DNA from: Elysia chlorotica
Lineage: Eukaryota; Mollusca; Gastropoda; Plakobranchidae
Assembly (NCBI GenBank): GCA_003991915.1
Contig: RQTK01000523.1
Span: 233,070-297,069 of the forward strand
Length of the DNA stretch: 64,000 bases
Direction of reading: 5' to 3'
Shown here piece after piece: positions 1 through 14,900 of this stretch. The stretch's first letter is position 1, and each line of letters opens with the position of its first letter. The translations under genes were made by a program, and so were the position numbers. The notes beneath the pieces were generated by a model. That model was given only the letters and a program-made list of their open reading frames with translations. It was not told where the DNA came from and did no database searches.

Positions 1-1402
1 TTGTAGATCTCGATCGAAGTCTCTAAATCTATGTAGATCTATATATATAGATAGAGATTTGATCCGAGTACAAGTGTTGAAATAATTATATAAACAACTG
101 AATAAAGATCAAATTCACACTACACAACATTCTGGTTCAAAAATTGTCCATTATGGAATAGCTTGTAAACCTCGCCACACAAATATTATTTTTTTTCAAA
201 TGATATATTATATTTATAGACCTGCATGCGTGCCGACAATTGTCAAATTTTTTACAATCACTGCCGGTCAGCTAGTTTTTATTCTCCAAACTCGAGTAAT
301 ATCACATTGTGACAGACAGAGTCTCCACGATCCTCCACTTTACTTTCAGCAAGCAGTCATGCGCCGACAGTCGATCCTCAGATTGCCGGCTATAGTCGGC
401 AAATTTAGTAACTTTCTGACAATACTGTCGTAAAATTATTTTTAGATCGACCAGCGTAGTCTAGAAACTCTGCATGCTTAGGTCGAGTTGTTTCATCTTT
501 CTAAGTAAGTTTCTTTTTCTCATGTTTTGTTCTCTTAAAACACAATTTTGGATCTCGCTTTCTCGAATTTCTTGTTTATTGTTTATCTCTGTCTTAAATA
601 TAGGCTATATTGTGCTTTTAATATCAAGTTGACCAGGTTTATTTAAATTTGAACCTGTCATACCAGACTTCTCACAACCATAACACGTAGATATTGATAT
701 CTAGTAGTCATGCCCTAGATCTAAGTTTCTAACTTTGAAATTTTCTCGGCTACTCTCACGAAGCCGGTGACGCCACGCTCATCGTTGTTCAACCTGGAAT
801 TCCCTAATAATTTAGAATCTATCTAGATGTAGTTCTATCTAATTAGTCTCGCCAAACCTAGACTAATGTCTCTCACTCTCTCCACTCTTCAATTATTTAA
901 ATTCGACCGTCTTTATTTCTCTCCCTTTCTCTCTCTCTGTAGTTCAGTCGGTAATGCTATGGCTTAAAGTTCCAATCTGATGCCCTAGTGTTCATTTAAA
1001 AAAAAAAAATTCAGGAAACCAAGCGTCCAAGGGGACAAGAAGTTCACCCAAGATTTCATTTTTTTCAATTTTTCAGCAATCAATTTTCAGTGCAGACTTG
1101 CAAGCTCCCATTTTTCTCTTTGCGTTTGAAACTTATTCGAATAAGAAACATTTTTATTGTCTCTCGCTTGACAGGTACTTAGGGTGAAACCTCTGTATAA
1201 GTATAATCAAAGGAAGTAATCTTTAGGCTGTATTTTATTTTTATTTTTTGCATATAGAGATTTTAAAAATCCTTTTTAACAACTAAAGTTCTTTGTTCCA
1301 CAGGTAAATTAAAGAGAATCAAATTTGAAAGGGGCTCAAAGCATTTCTTAGAGCCTAAATTACTTCTGAAGAGAATCACAGTTGGGTGTATCAAATGAAA
1401 TC
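1..1402 (+). promoter_or_regulatory. NOL6 upstream region and probable 5' UTR
   Basis: No convincing coding sequence lies here. A strong splice donor (CTAA followed by GTAAGT) starts at 505 and a plausible acceptor (ttccacag) ends near 1302, so a non-coding first exon ending about 504 joined to an exon of about 1303-1429 is the simplest 5' UTR model. Short AGATCT-type repeats occur at 6-60 and 710-850. The 77-codon open frame at 200-433 has no recognisable features and I treat it as chance. Confidence 0.35.
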
Positions 1403-4400
1403 ATGATGAAACGGAAAATAATTACAGAGGTAATCAAATAATATATATTTTAGTTCCTCTCGACCTCTGTATGTTTCCATGTATGGTGGTTAGAAAAAGT
1501 TATTTAACAGTCATTCTAAACTTCTATTTATAAGCTTTAAATTAACCTGTTTGTTGTCTAAATGAAGTTGACATTGAAATTATTTTAATCAATTTATCAG
1601 TCTTTATTTCTGCCTTTTCTCTTCTTTTACTCTTGAAATCTTTATATTGTTTTAGTTTTACTTTATCACAGCTTATCATAAATTATTTTGTCGTGTCGTT
1701 AAAGGTTTAAAGAAGAAGAGATGTGAAGACAGTGCTAAAAAATAATTTGTAGATTAAGGTACTATATATAGACTTTCATAGTTATAACAGGTGGATAAAT
1801 GTGCAAATGGCTCCAAAAAATCTTTAAAAAGAATTTTTTTATGTTAGATCGTCAAACCTCAGTCATGCTTCTGAGGATATTTTTCTCTTTGAATTTATAG
1901 TGCATCTGTTAACATTGTATTCATATTCTTTGCTTTGATTGGATTTTTTAATAAATTTTTCTTAATAGGTTGAAGAACCAGCAAAGAAGAAAATAATGAC
2001 AGATGATACAGGACCCAAAGGTCGGAAGAAAGGAAAATTAAGTGATCGAGAGTTCAACATGGAAGAAATCTCAAAGCTGAAAGAAACAGAGGCCTTGTAT
2101 CATTCAAGCCTTTTCAGGCTACAGGTATGATCTGATTGTTATGAAAATGAAGCAGAGAATTAAAGAAAGTAACCTCTTGGTTTTATTTCATCTGTGATAA
2201 TGCTGTCAAAATATTAAAATAAGTGTGTTCAAAATTATACTTTGAGCTGTCTAGGCTCAGATATCATATTTTAAATTCTTATTAAAGACTCATGTAAAAA
2301 TATTACAGAATTTTAAAATGGCTGTATTCCATGCTGGTTGGTCTTGTGTGAATCTAAATAATTATATTGTTTTGAAATATTCTTTTATTACCTTGCCTTC
2401 CAGAAAATGATTTTCAATCGATTACTATAGTCTGCTCAAATATTGTATCTCAAATTTATATGCTAAGCTTTGCCTTTACTTCTATCTGCTCCTAGGTGTC
2501 TGAGTTACTAAGAGAGATCACTGTCAAACAAAAGCTGAGGTCCAGGCTAGAGGAAGCTTGTACTTTCATTACAGAAACTCTAAAGAACCTTCCATCTGGA
2601 AAGGAACACAAGGTTGTTGGCTGCTGCATGTTTAACCTTATGTATTGCCGTGAAGCAAATTGGGCACTTATCAAATTTTTCTGAATGATTCTTGAAATAT
2701 TTTTACAGTGGCACAAAGTCCTTTAATATGTTGTATTAAGATTTGGTTACAACACTTTGTATTTTTTCAAAGATAATTTGTTCAGCAGTGTCTCTTGGAT
2801 AGTTATAATTATGAATGTTTATGTGAGCCATATGTGTCATGGATAAGAGTATCCTTTAATTGTTCAGTTTTCACCTTCAGATGGAATAAGTTTTTTTAAT
2901 CAATTTAATTTTGTTCTTTTCAACCGTTTTATTAACAGATAACAGACAAAAAGTGGCTCAAGTCCAAAGGAATACAGATTCCCATATTAGAGAGACCTGC
3001 TCATGTGAAAGGAACTTTCCAGTTTGAGCCCCCTGTTGATGTATGTGTCTCTGGCAGTTTTGTCATTGATGCTATGGTTATGCCAGATGTTGTGGCAGAC
3101 TTGATATTGGTGGTTCCAAAGGTAATAAGACAGTAAGAACGGGAATCATAATTATTTTGGGTTGCTTTTGTAAAATTGGCTTGGAAGTTACCAACCCTTA
3201 ACAGGCAAATTTTATATAAAGTCAGATTGTTTTGAATCCTCTAAATGTTTCAGTTTATGCAAAATATTTCATATAACAAACAATGCCTCTATTTCGATTT
3301 AGATTAGAAGTCTTCTCCCAATTATTTCTTTTTACCTGTGTGTAAATGTTGTTTTGTTTTGTTTTGTTGGGGAGCAATAAAAAACCTAGTTGGAAGTATT
3401 TTACTACATAATTAGCACCACTTATTTAATAAAGAAACAGAAATCCAGGATATGCACATTTGAGATATGTGCTGAAATTATTTTATTTTTTTTTGCTGAA
3501 GAAAAAATATTTATGCTTTGAAACATAAGTAAAGTATCTTGAGCAGTACTAATACTTTTTAAATTGCTTATGAAACGTTTTTAATTGTATTAGCCTGAAA
3601 TACCATCTGTCTTGGTATCTAAAGAAAAAAATGATAGGTATTTGTTGTTGTTTTTATTATTATTTTGATCACTGTCATGAAATTTTGCTTATTACTTTGT
3701 TTTTTTCAATGAATACTTTTGCCTATCTTTCTCACTAGGGTTTTTTCCAACCTAAAGACTATTTGAATCAGCGCTATACCAGAAAACGAGCCCTTTATTT
3801 ATGCAGTTTGGCATCTCACCTTGACAAGTTGAAGAGGGTTCAGGATCTTAAATTCAAGAACTTCATGGGAAATCCTCACAAACCTGTGCTTCTTGTGAAG
3901 TTAAACAGTAAGTTTGTTGTACATGTACTTTTTATTTAAATTAGAAAAGAAAGAAATGAAACAATGATGCTACAGGTGATTCCATTTCAATTGTTACTTC
4001 CAAAGTGATGGAAAGATCATTTGCTGCAGATCCTACGCATTTCCTTAATGAATTCCCTAACTAGTGTCAAGTAGCTGCACCACATAAAAATAGTTATTAC
4101 AGTATCACAAAAGCAAGTTAATTAAAAACAATTATCATGCAATATCAGATACTTAGTCAAAAGCTCTATAAATGTCAATAAGTTTTAATGTTTATGTTAA
4201 TGACATTACTCTTCACCAAATAGCTATTCATATGCATTGTTATGCATTTGTTATATGGGTAAAGTAATTTTTTTGTTTTTGCTTTTTGTCTGGTAGGTGA
4301 GGATGATAAAACTGTTACACTCTGTCTGCAAGTTGTGCCTGAGACTGATACCTTCAAGGAATCCCGCTTTCATGTATCAAAGAATAACATTCGTCCAGGG

Positions 4401-5917
4401 TGGTTTTCAGAAAATTCTGAGGAAAACCAAAATGATGATGGTAAGGGTATATTTTTATGATCACAGTTGGTAATAAAAAGTAAAATCTCCAGGTTGTTTT
4501 TTTTCACTCTCCCTTGAAGTATTTCATGAAATCAGCATTTTCTGAGTGTTGGTTACCATTAAATTGTTTTTGTTTTTTACTTGTTTTTATTACATTGTCT
4601 TTAACTGCCAATGATCTCTTACAAGGAACTGAGGCCCTTCCTGCTACCCCCTACTACAATTCAAGTGTACTTCATGACTTGTGCTTGGTGAGGAACAAGC
4701 AGTTTATAGAAAAAATTCTTGGTGGCTCTGAGGGTGTGAGAGACGGTGTCAAGCTTCTCAAAGTATGGCTCACCCAGAGAGAGCTACTTAAGGTAAATCT
4801 AGTTCAGAAAACAAAATTGTCATCAGTATAAAATGATATGTATATTTGTTGGTTTTTTCAACTTGCAGTCCTTGCTGTAGAAATCTAAAAAAAAAAAAAA
4901 AATTCTAAAAATGAAGACTTGTAATATTATGTATTTTAATTTTTTCTCAATATTTGGTATATTTTTAATCTAGATTAAGCGTGTGCTCATTCTGCATTGT
5001 GGCTATATTCTATTTTTTTTTCTTCTATTTTTTGGAATATCTGTACAGTTTTATGACATCTTTCTCTACAGGGCTTAGGAGCATTCTCCAGCTTCTTGCT
5101 TTCATGCTATGTGGCATATCTCATTATGAGCAAGAAAGTGAACAAACTGATGAACTATTATCAGGTCTTTAGGACAACTATTCTCTTTTTGTGTAAGTAC
5201 TTTCCATTCTAATTTTTTTGTTTCAAGATTTGTCAATTGTTTTCTTAAAATGTGCGTAAGAAAGTGTCATGAATACATCTTAACTTTGGGACCTACTTAG
5301 TCTCTTACAGCTCTTTACAACATGCATACTTCTTTATGAAAGCAATTTTTATTCTCTTCGCATCTCAAATTGCTTGAAAACTCAAATTTTTTATTAAATA
5401 TGATGAAAGTATTGCACTTAATCTTTAATTAAGTATACCACAAAACCCTAAAATGAATGAGCAGCGACTTGTCTAAAATTCCTAGTTTTTACATAAAATA
5501 TGATGAGACTTGCACTTATTGAATTGATCAACACCAAATAAAAATCAGAAGTGATCAACTAAATTTTGTTGTTAGTTAATCTTCTCATTACTATTATTTT
5601 TTTATTTTTAGCGAAAAGTGATTGGATATTGGAGCCCCCTTCGTTGTTTGAGGATAAACCTCAGAAGATGCAGCCGTCACTTGATGAATTCCGAGAGTCT
5701 GGCTCATGTGTTTTTGTTGACAGAAGTGGATTCTATAATTTGGCTTACATGCTACCTCCTCATGTATTTTCAAGGGTATGAGGATGAAGATTTGTTTGTA
5801 TACCAGAATATTATACCTTTTTAAACTTCCCATTTTTTTTTGTTTCAACAAACTTTCAATTTTTAATAATTTGTCTTGGATAGTACACATACTCCATATC
5901 GCTCTCTCTGTCTATCT

Positions 5918-5991
<74 letters not shown>

Positions 5992-8900
5992 TCCATTCAT
6001 TGATTTTTTATTAACATGCCATCAGGTTAAACATGAAGCTGAACTTTCTCTTGATGCTTTGGAGCAACACCAGCAGAGCAGTTTTGATGCTCTGTTCATG
6101 GCTCATGTATCGTTTGCTCGGAAGTTTGATCATGTTTTTCAGTAAGTTGGGCAGTTGTTCTACTTTTTTTTTATCATCACAAGTAGAAGAAATAAATAAT
6201 AGAAATTCCTGCTCACATCTTAAATTTTTTCTTTTTTTATAATTTTATTGTTCCATTTGTTGATTAAGCATACTTTAGTTTTAGACATTTTCTTGGTATC
6301 ATATTCAACTTCCCGTCAAGGATCTCACCAATGAAAAAATATAAGAATTAAGTTTATCCTTCCCCCTAAAAAAAAATAAACGAAAGTAAAACTAAGGTAA
6401 AAGACATTTTAAAAAAACTTTAACACTAACTAACACATTAAAAGTTAAGGCATATTGAATGACTAGAAGTAGGAGAAAAATAACATGTTGAAAATTTGAA
6501 ATCTAGAATATATTTAAAATGAAGTGAAAATAACGGCGAAGTATCTTACAATAGCTCTCAATTTTAAACATTGAACTGAATAATTTACTGCATATGTCTT
6601 GTCGAGCAAAATGCATTCACACAGTCAAATATGAATGGTTTAGTCGGTTTATAAAGTACTGCTTTCAATGAAATTTTTGCAGCATTTCATTGAAAGGTTC
6701 TCAGCTAAATGATACACTGGAAAAGATTGACGGTTTGCAACAAAAAGTGATGGATGTAGGAGGTCACGTGAGCCTCATACTGTCCCAGCATGTGGTCACA
6801 GTACTGTCTGAGGCTCTAGGAAAACGTGCTAAGTTGCTGCAATGCAAGATTGACAAGCCCAAGGAGGTGAGGACTGGGGCACTGATTTAACAGAAGTGGT
6901 GATATTTTTGCATAATAAAGGCAGCAGGGATCTATTTGTTAGAACAAAATGAAACTCTTAGGGAATTTCTTTGGTTTGCCTAACAGTATAAACTGTTGAT
7001 AATGTCTCTAAAGCACTATCATTCGAATCATGTGCTATACGGCTCTAGCGTTCTTTTACGCATTGTAAGTAATGTAGATCTAGTTCAGACTAGAATGTTA
7101 ATCATGATTCAGAAATCTGGTTCTAGATCTATTAGCCTCATAGAACACTTTATTTCAACAACAGGCATATTCGAGGTGAAACTCTGAATCAAATCTACAT
7201 CTAGGTTTAGATTTTACCTGTCCACTGGTCAATGTTATCTATGGGTATCGAAGAAGATCCTATACGCCAACAGACCGTTTTATGAGGGACTTGTCTGAGT
7301 ACCGTGCTTGACCCAATTTGGAGGACGAAATCGCGGGAGATAAAACGGAGCTCAAACCTGCACCATTCTTAACATAACCGTTATCTCTATCTTTGAACCG
7401 CCAAGTGTTGTTTTTTTATCCATGGCAAACTCCCTTAATATCACATGGCATCAACATTTTTTGCTCAATCACTTTGTTAATCATAGGAAGGCTAACATTT
7501 CGCCATGTGATGGGCACATGATAGAACAAGAGTAAATCTATCAATAGTATCATGTTGCTTTATTACATACATTTCATTAGGGTAATACAAGTTAACTTGT
7601 TGCTTTTTTACAGTCCAATGTTGAGTAATAGTAATACAGATGAGAATCAATGCATGTGTTACAGTATCACTTAATTTTTTTGATTTGTTATTTTTTAGAC
7701 AAAGTCCAATAGTTTTTACTAAAATAATTCAAAATGTTTACTAGAGGGCTTTTTTTTTTTGGACCTAGTTTTTACATAATTTTACTGGGGAGCATGCCCC
7801 TGACCCCATAAAAAAAGTACACCTTGGCGTCCATGTCAATGATAAGAAAGAATTTTCAATTTTGTCAACTTCACTTACAGGTTGAACTTTCATAGAAGAA
7901 ACAAAGGACTATGCTCCATTTGTAACTAATACACTAAAGTGACTATGCAGATTGCAATCAATATATTTTTTTCATATATACATGTCTTATTCTAAAACGC
8001 ACTTTGCCTAAAGTGGAAAATATGAAATTATAAATTTTTTATTTTAAATAATATGTATTCACTTACACATCTTGCTATTCCTAGTAGTTTAAGATAGCAA
8101 GGATTAAGGCAAACGTGTCACTTTTTTGTTTTTTATAAGAAAAGACTTTCCTGTATTATTATTCACCTAGATGTCATTTTACCTGTCTTTTTTTCTCAGT
8201 GGTCCAAATGTGATGATCCCCATGATGACAAGGAAACTAGACTTACGTTTGGGATTTGCATTGACACAGCGAATGCCTTCAATATTCTTGATAAAGGGCC
8301 ATCAGCAGAGGCTGTAGAGGTAAGTTCATTATGGGGAAGAAGACAGCTTTGTTGAAAAATTTTTAGTTGGTTAAAATTGTTAGTACAGTCTATTAACAAA
8401 TTGTGATTGTGCATATCAAATTGTTCGGTGGAAAATATTTATGGATACTGAGAAGAAAGATATAGGAACTATGGGTGAAACCATAAGAAAACACCTGGAT
8501 GCTTGTTTAAAAATATATGATACAGGTCGCCAACTTGAGGTTACGAACAAAGGACTTAGAAAAAAAGTATATTCAACATGAAAAACATTTTGCCTATAAA
8601 GAAAAGGATTTTTTCTGTCTTTGTTTTTATATATTTAACCATGATATATTTTTCAATTTTTAGTCAAGAGAGTTCCGAGCCTTTTGGGGTGACAAATCTG
8701 AGATGAGGCGTTTCAAGGATGGCACGATTCATGAGGCAGTGCTTTGGACAGACTCGACCTGCCAGCGAGACAGGAGACTAGTGTGCAGGAGCATCGTACA
8801 ACATGTCCTTCAGCGGTAAACTTTTTTATTGTTAGAAATAGGAAATGCTTAGAAATGCCTAAAAGTAGATTTCTTCTTATTTCACCTTCTTAAAAGACAA

Positions 8901-11900
8901 ACTTATCCTTGAGATGCTCATATACATAATCATACATTTGCCGTGAGGAATTGTTTATTAAGTGATTTTGATGTCAGAGGGTGGCCAATTATTTTTTTTT
9001 TATTATAACCAAAGATTAATTTTAGTTTTAAACTAGCCTTACCTATTGGGCCAGAATGTTGCCAAAGAACTTTTAATCGTGTTAAAGAGGGTTAGCAGGT
9101 ACGTGTGGACTTGCTCGCTTTACTTAATAAAAACGTTCCAACTTCTGATCCTGTCAGTCCTTGACTACGGTTTGGGATGTCTCACCCTGTCTGAAGCAAA
9201 TTTGCTAAAACTGGAAAGATTGCAGAATGAGGCAATGCGGGCAGTCCTAGGATGTACTAGGGACACACATATCATCTGTATGCGTTTTCTGTTGGACCTG
9301 AGCAGCGTTAGAATCCGTCACAAGTTGGCGCAAGCAAAGACTTACCTGCGAGTCATGGAAAACCCACATTGTACCCAAGTCTGCTCACACAGAAAGGCAC
9401 CCGCATAAAAAGAGGAAAGTCTTGGATGGCAGAGGCAGAGGATTCCATCAAACTGGTGTGTCCCATTGAAGACATCATTGATGGCAGAGAATGGATAAAG
9501 ACCGGCCCTGAACAGACGGCTTTGACAAAGGTCATCATCACTATGGGAAGAGATAGGAGGGAGTGTGCAGCAGCGGTCACTGAACAGGACATACGACAGC
9601 TCATCCATGACAACTCCAAGAGACATGATCCGATTATATACACAGATGGATCAGTAAAAAGGGGAATCCAAAGTGGATGGGGTTTTGTCTGTTACAGTGA
9701 GAATAGGGTAATTCATGAAGAATCAGGGGCAGCTGCCACAACCACGTCCAGTATGAAGATGGAAATAGAGGCCATTACAAAGGCGTTGGAATGGATCAAG
9801 CTTACACGACCAACCACGACACACGCCGTGTTCCTCACTGATTCGCAGAGCGCCTTAAAGAAGATAGAGTGCGGGTTCATGAGGATGGAATGGATGACAG
9901 CCATCAGACCCACTGCAATCAGTTCAATCACATGGATCTTCTGCCCTGGTCATGCGGGGGTCAAGGGAAATGAGAGAGCAGACAAGCTGGCCGGGAATGC
10001 CACGGTGAATGGCACCCTCAGATTGGATAAGCAGGAAGTGCTAAAGGCTCTCTCTGAGCACTTGAGGAATGCAGAGGACACAGCGGCAGAGGACCAGCAA
10101 GCCATCAAGAGGATGATTGAATTGGGGGTCAGGAAAGGAGAGGGACGTGGAAGACAGCTCGTTGGGAAAGATCGCAGAGTACACAACCAAGTCTTGACGG
10201 GGACTGTCAGTTTGGACACACTTCGTTGCGTGTTGCAGAGGGGAGCGGAGCACGTATGGGGTTGCCCGTTGTGCAAGGATGCTGTTCCATAGGACAAGTA
10301 AACAAGTAAACTTAATAAAAATCATATAATTCAGACTGGTATTTGCTTTACGTTTAGAGTTGTAATTCTACTATTTTATCTGATTGTTATTATGATAAGG
10401 CACTTCTGAGAGTAAACACATATACATTGGCGTTTGCATATCAGCCCTTTTTAACCGTGTAAAATGTTTTTTGTTTTTTTTTGCAGGCACTGCAGCATTC
10501 CTGCCAAAAGTATTCAGTACATGGAGGGTAAACTGGACCCTCTGCTTCATGTCAATCTATTGCCTAAAGAATCCAGTCTTTTGTATGGGACTGGGGAGGA
10601 GCAAAGTCTGGCTGTCCATCATGCCTTTGACCATATATCTCGTGCTGTACGGACCCTGAGTTCTCTGCCGCTCTCCATTCATTCAATACAGGGTGTCCAC
10701 CCAGTGTTCAGACATGCCAGTGTAAGATACATTCTCGTTGATTTTTGTAATGCATTTGCATAGCCTTAATGTAAGCCATTTAATGCCTCATAGGTAGCAG
10801 GATCATTAGCAGTCAATTGTGTTCTGTTTGATCTTGAGGATTTAATTGTAATCAACATTTATCTCCCTTTTTTACATTTATATTTACCTTGTTTGGTTTG
10901 TTATTCCTTCAATAGTCGAGTATTAAAGGTAAGGAACATTAGTTCTTGATTTCAGATTCACATGCATGGTCTAGAAATTCTGTTTGAGATTTGGTGGGTG
11001 TTTGAATGTGACAGTCTTAGCCTTTCAAAATGTAGGGGTGCAGCTGTTGGCAGAACATTTTGGTTCAATAAATTTGCTCAACATTAAAAAAATATAAGAA
11101 ATAACATTGTAGTTGCACATAGTATAAAGAGGTAAAAAAGAAATAGAAAGAGTCACAACATTTTATGCTTTTTCAATTTCATACAATTAAAATCTCCTAC
11201 TTTTATTGATGATAGGGTCATACAATTTCTCAAAAGGCATCAAGACAATTTATGTGATGTTAATTGTTGGAAAAAAATGGTCCCATGTAACATTTGGCGA
11301 ACCAAGAATTAGGGTCCTGATTGTACCAGGCAAACAGGAGAAGTTAATTATAAATTATGCTTAAAATATAAAGGATAGGAGGATGGAAGTATAATGCAAG
11401 TCATATATGAAGCTCGTGCACAGATATCACTCTTCAGAAAACTTTAAAATTAAAGCCAGTTTTATATTGGACAAGTAATGAGGAAAGAGAAACTGATGGG
11501 AAACTCAGCTAGGAAATACTCATGAAGTCATTGATGAATTAGCAAGCCAAAGTAAATTGACACAGGAAGCAAAAAAATGGCAGGTATATTGCTAGTGCTT
11601 AGAGATTTAAAAGTTCTTAATAGCATGGTACTATCGCTTTCATTAAGGTGCAAAAACTTCTGCTTAAATAATATGTATTGTGTTTCAGGTATTCCCACCA
11701 CTCCCAGTGACTCAAGCTTCCAGTGATGTAGATGTAGTGTCTGGCCATGCTGTGCCTAAGGAAGGAAAGTCTTTGCCCCAATACATACCTGCCTTGAAAG
11801 GTAAAAATATTATTATATACACTCACTTTAAGTTCATGAATTGAGTTTAGTGGGAATTTTTGTTGTTGGTTTATATTTATTTTTTATTTTGGATAGGGAG

Positions 11901-14900
11901 GGGGGTGAGTTTTATCAATTTGTTAATTCATTTTTTAAATTTTCAAAACATATGAATGTTGCACATGATTTTGTTAAATACAAATAACTATTACAGTTTT
12001 ATTATTTTTTAGTAGGACCCTTGTATATCGATAGCAAAGAGATTTAAAAAAAAAAAACTCAATGTATACCTAACATTGTGCTTTTTTTTTCCCTTTTTGC
12101 TCAACAAAGTTATTACGGGTATGTTTAGAATTATATTTTTCAAATCATAACAGCTGTTCATTCGATTCCATAGTCGTGAGTTTTTCAATGCTTAATTGAG
12201 TGGAAATTTAATTATTCAAAAACAATCTTTTTTAACCAAGTTATAACAGAAAATATTATCAGTTCTAATCTTTTACCAATTTTTCTATTTACAGTAATTT
12301 GCATGCTAGAAGGTTCAGGCAAATGGCCTGAGGAAATCGAGGCCATTGTATGTTTAAAGACTTTATTGCATATTAAAATGGGAGCTGAGTTGAGGGAGAG
12401 GCATTCGATGAGCACCAGTGTTCACAAAGATTATGTGGATGTTGTTAAGGTAATGTTTTACATATGCCTATATACATGCATTTTTAACTCATGGAGAATC
12501 CGATTAATGTATAATTTTTTGAATTTTAGAGCTTAAATTGCGAAGTGTTCAACTCAAATTTTGACAACTTGGCTATCAACTGTGAAAAATTTCATTTGGA
12601 GGGAATTCTTTAAGAAAATATTATTATGTGGATTTTCTTTTGTGATATTTTATGTTCTAAATCCTTTATGTTTATTTTAGTTTGTTTGTTATAAAAAAAA
12701 TTGTACATCCTCCAGTTATTTCAATTCTGTGGCTGAAAATTATTGGGTTTTTTGGTGTTTTTTTGGTTTGTGATAGGATGGATTTGTCTTCCGACTTGTG
12801 ATATCAAACACCAGAGAGTTGGCTGTGCTTCGTACTGTGAAAACAGAGAGTGGAATGATCAAATTTAAAGATACAGAGAGAAGCTCTGCCCTGGAAAAAG
12901 AAATTGTAGATCTTCCCAGACTGACTCATCTTCTGCACGGGTCAGTGTTGATGAACAAAGTTTGACTATGTGCTTTTTTGTTTTTTATTCAGTTCTATAT
13001 ATTTTATGTTACACAGTGTATAATTTAAAACCTTGGACGTTGCTGTTTTCTTCACCAAATAGGTTTGATTTATTTCTTAAGCATCTTATCTAGATCTACT
13101 TTCTAACTGCACATGAACTTTGGGCCTTTGGTAATTTTTAATCAGAAAGATTGATATTTTATATTCATAATGGTAAACGATTTCAAGAGTGTCTTGTCAT
13201 TTAATAATATTTACTATATTTTTGAATTTGTTGTAGTTTTTATAGTCCTGAATTTTAAATTGTTATTGCCCTTTTTTGTAATTGGCCATGAATAATTACT
13301 TATCGTGTATTCATTTAATGAAAAAAACAAATCGATTTTTATTTCTGCTTTTTACCCAGTATCCAGCAAGAGAACCCTGTATTCAGTGTCACAGTGCGTC
13401 TGTGTAAACGCTGGATAGCATCCCAGATGGTATGTGGGCTCGTGTCGGAGGAAGCTGTGGAACTGATGGTGGCCTATATTTTTACCTCTCCTCATCCCTA
13501 TGCTGTGCCAGGGTAATTTGTCATCATTGTGGGAATAAAAGTGATTTATTGATATCACCTTAAATTCACACATGATTTTTAAGACATTTAAGTTTATTTT
13601 TAAATAAATATATACTGGTAGTTTGGGATCATTTTATTAACTCGTCTTTGTTGTAAAGAACAAAATTATTTGAAAAAATGTTATTTTTTGTTCTTTTTAA
13701 ACAAATACAATTTTAAAAAGTTCTTTTCATCACTGACTTTACCTTTTCAGGAGTCCCAATACAGGCCTGTTGAGGTTTCTTTACTTGTTGTCATCATTTA
13801 ACTGGAAGGCTGATCCACTGATGGTAAATCTCAATAAAGATTTTACAGGTGAGTTTTAATGCATTTGTATCTTCTCCTTTAATACTATAATGAAACTATA
13901 TGGGAATTCTGAAATTGTTGATTTTATTTGGGTCTTTGTTTTGAAATAATATGGATCATTGTTTTGTTGTTGTTTTTTTTTTTTTTTTCACAGTTTAATG
14001 TAGTGGTTTTAATTTGTTAAAAATATTTAAGTTAGTTTTTTAAGATAGTTGAAGTTCAAGAAAAGCATTTAATTGGTTAAGAATTTTTAATATTTGGATC
14101 CATACATGTGTCACTATCATTTGTTGTGATATGACTTTGAAATTATTCAAGGCAATACTTTTTTTTTTCTTTCTCTTAGATGAAGATTATGCATCAATTC
14201 CAAAGGAGTTTCAGAAGAACCGTACTTCACTGCCCAGTATGTGCATATGTACACCAACTGACAAGCAAGGAACAAAATGGACAAAACCTCTGCCAACAGA
14301 ACCACTCTTGAAGAGACTGATCATTCTTGCTCATGAGTCCATGACTGCTTTGGAGTGTCAGATACTGAAAAGTGTTGATGTCACAGACTTTAAGGTGAGG
14401 CTTCAATCAAGATCTTTTTTACTGTCCAACGTCAGCACTATATAGTCTATATTGTGGATGGACCCCGAGACTGACATCTGACAATTTTATGTGCTGCCAC
14501 ACATGAGACAGGGCGGGGTGGGGGTTAAACTGTTTTGGGTAGAACTCCAGATCTACTTCAGTAATGTAGCCACAGTTTGGACCCAGGTCTGTAAAACAAT
14601 TTTTTCTCGGAAAGTCATAGTAAAAGTGTTTATCTTGAATTGCCTTCCATTAAAAGTAAGCTACTGTGCTGTTACAGTTTTTTCAAAATATTTGAACTGA
14701 ATTGTTTTTTTTTAGTAAATTGTAAGATAAATTATGAATGTTTGAAATAACTTATTGAAAAAATTGTTTCTCTCTTTCTTTTCAGATGATTTTCAGACCA
14801 CCATTGTGTCACTTTGATTTGGTCATTCACCTTCTGAAGAAAGCTAATGTGCTTCACCATCAAAGTGTGGATGGTAATGAATGTGTCGAAATTTCGGAGT

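Noticed and set aside
5778-6145. Leu/Ser-rich open frames of 78-89 codons
   Set aside because: They are created by the (CT)n microsatellite. The real NOL6 exon here is 6026-6141 in a frame that fits its neighbours.
9342-10325. Several 70-115-codon minus-strand open frames
   Set aside because: These are shadows of the LINE RNase H frame on the plus strand.
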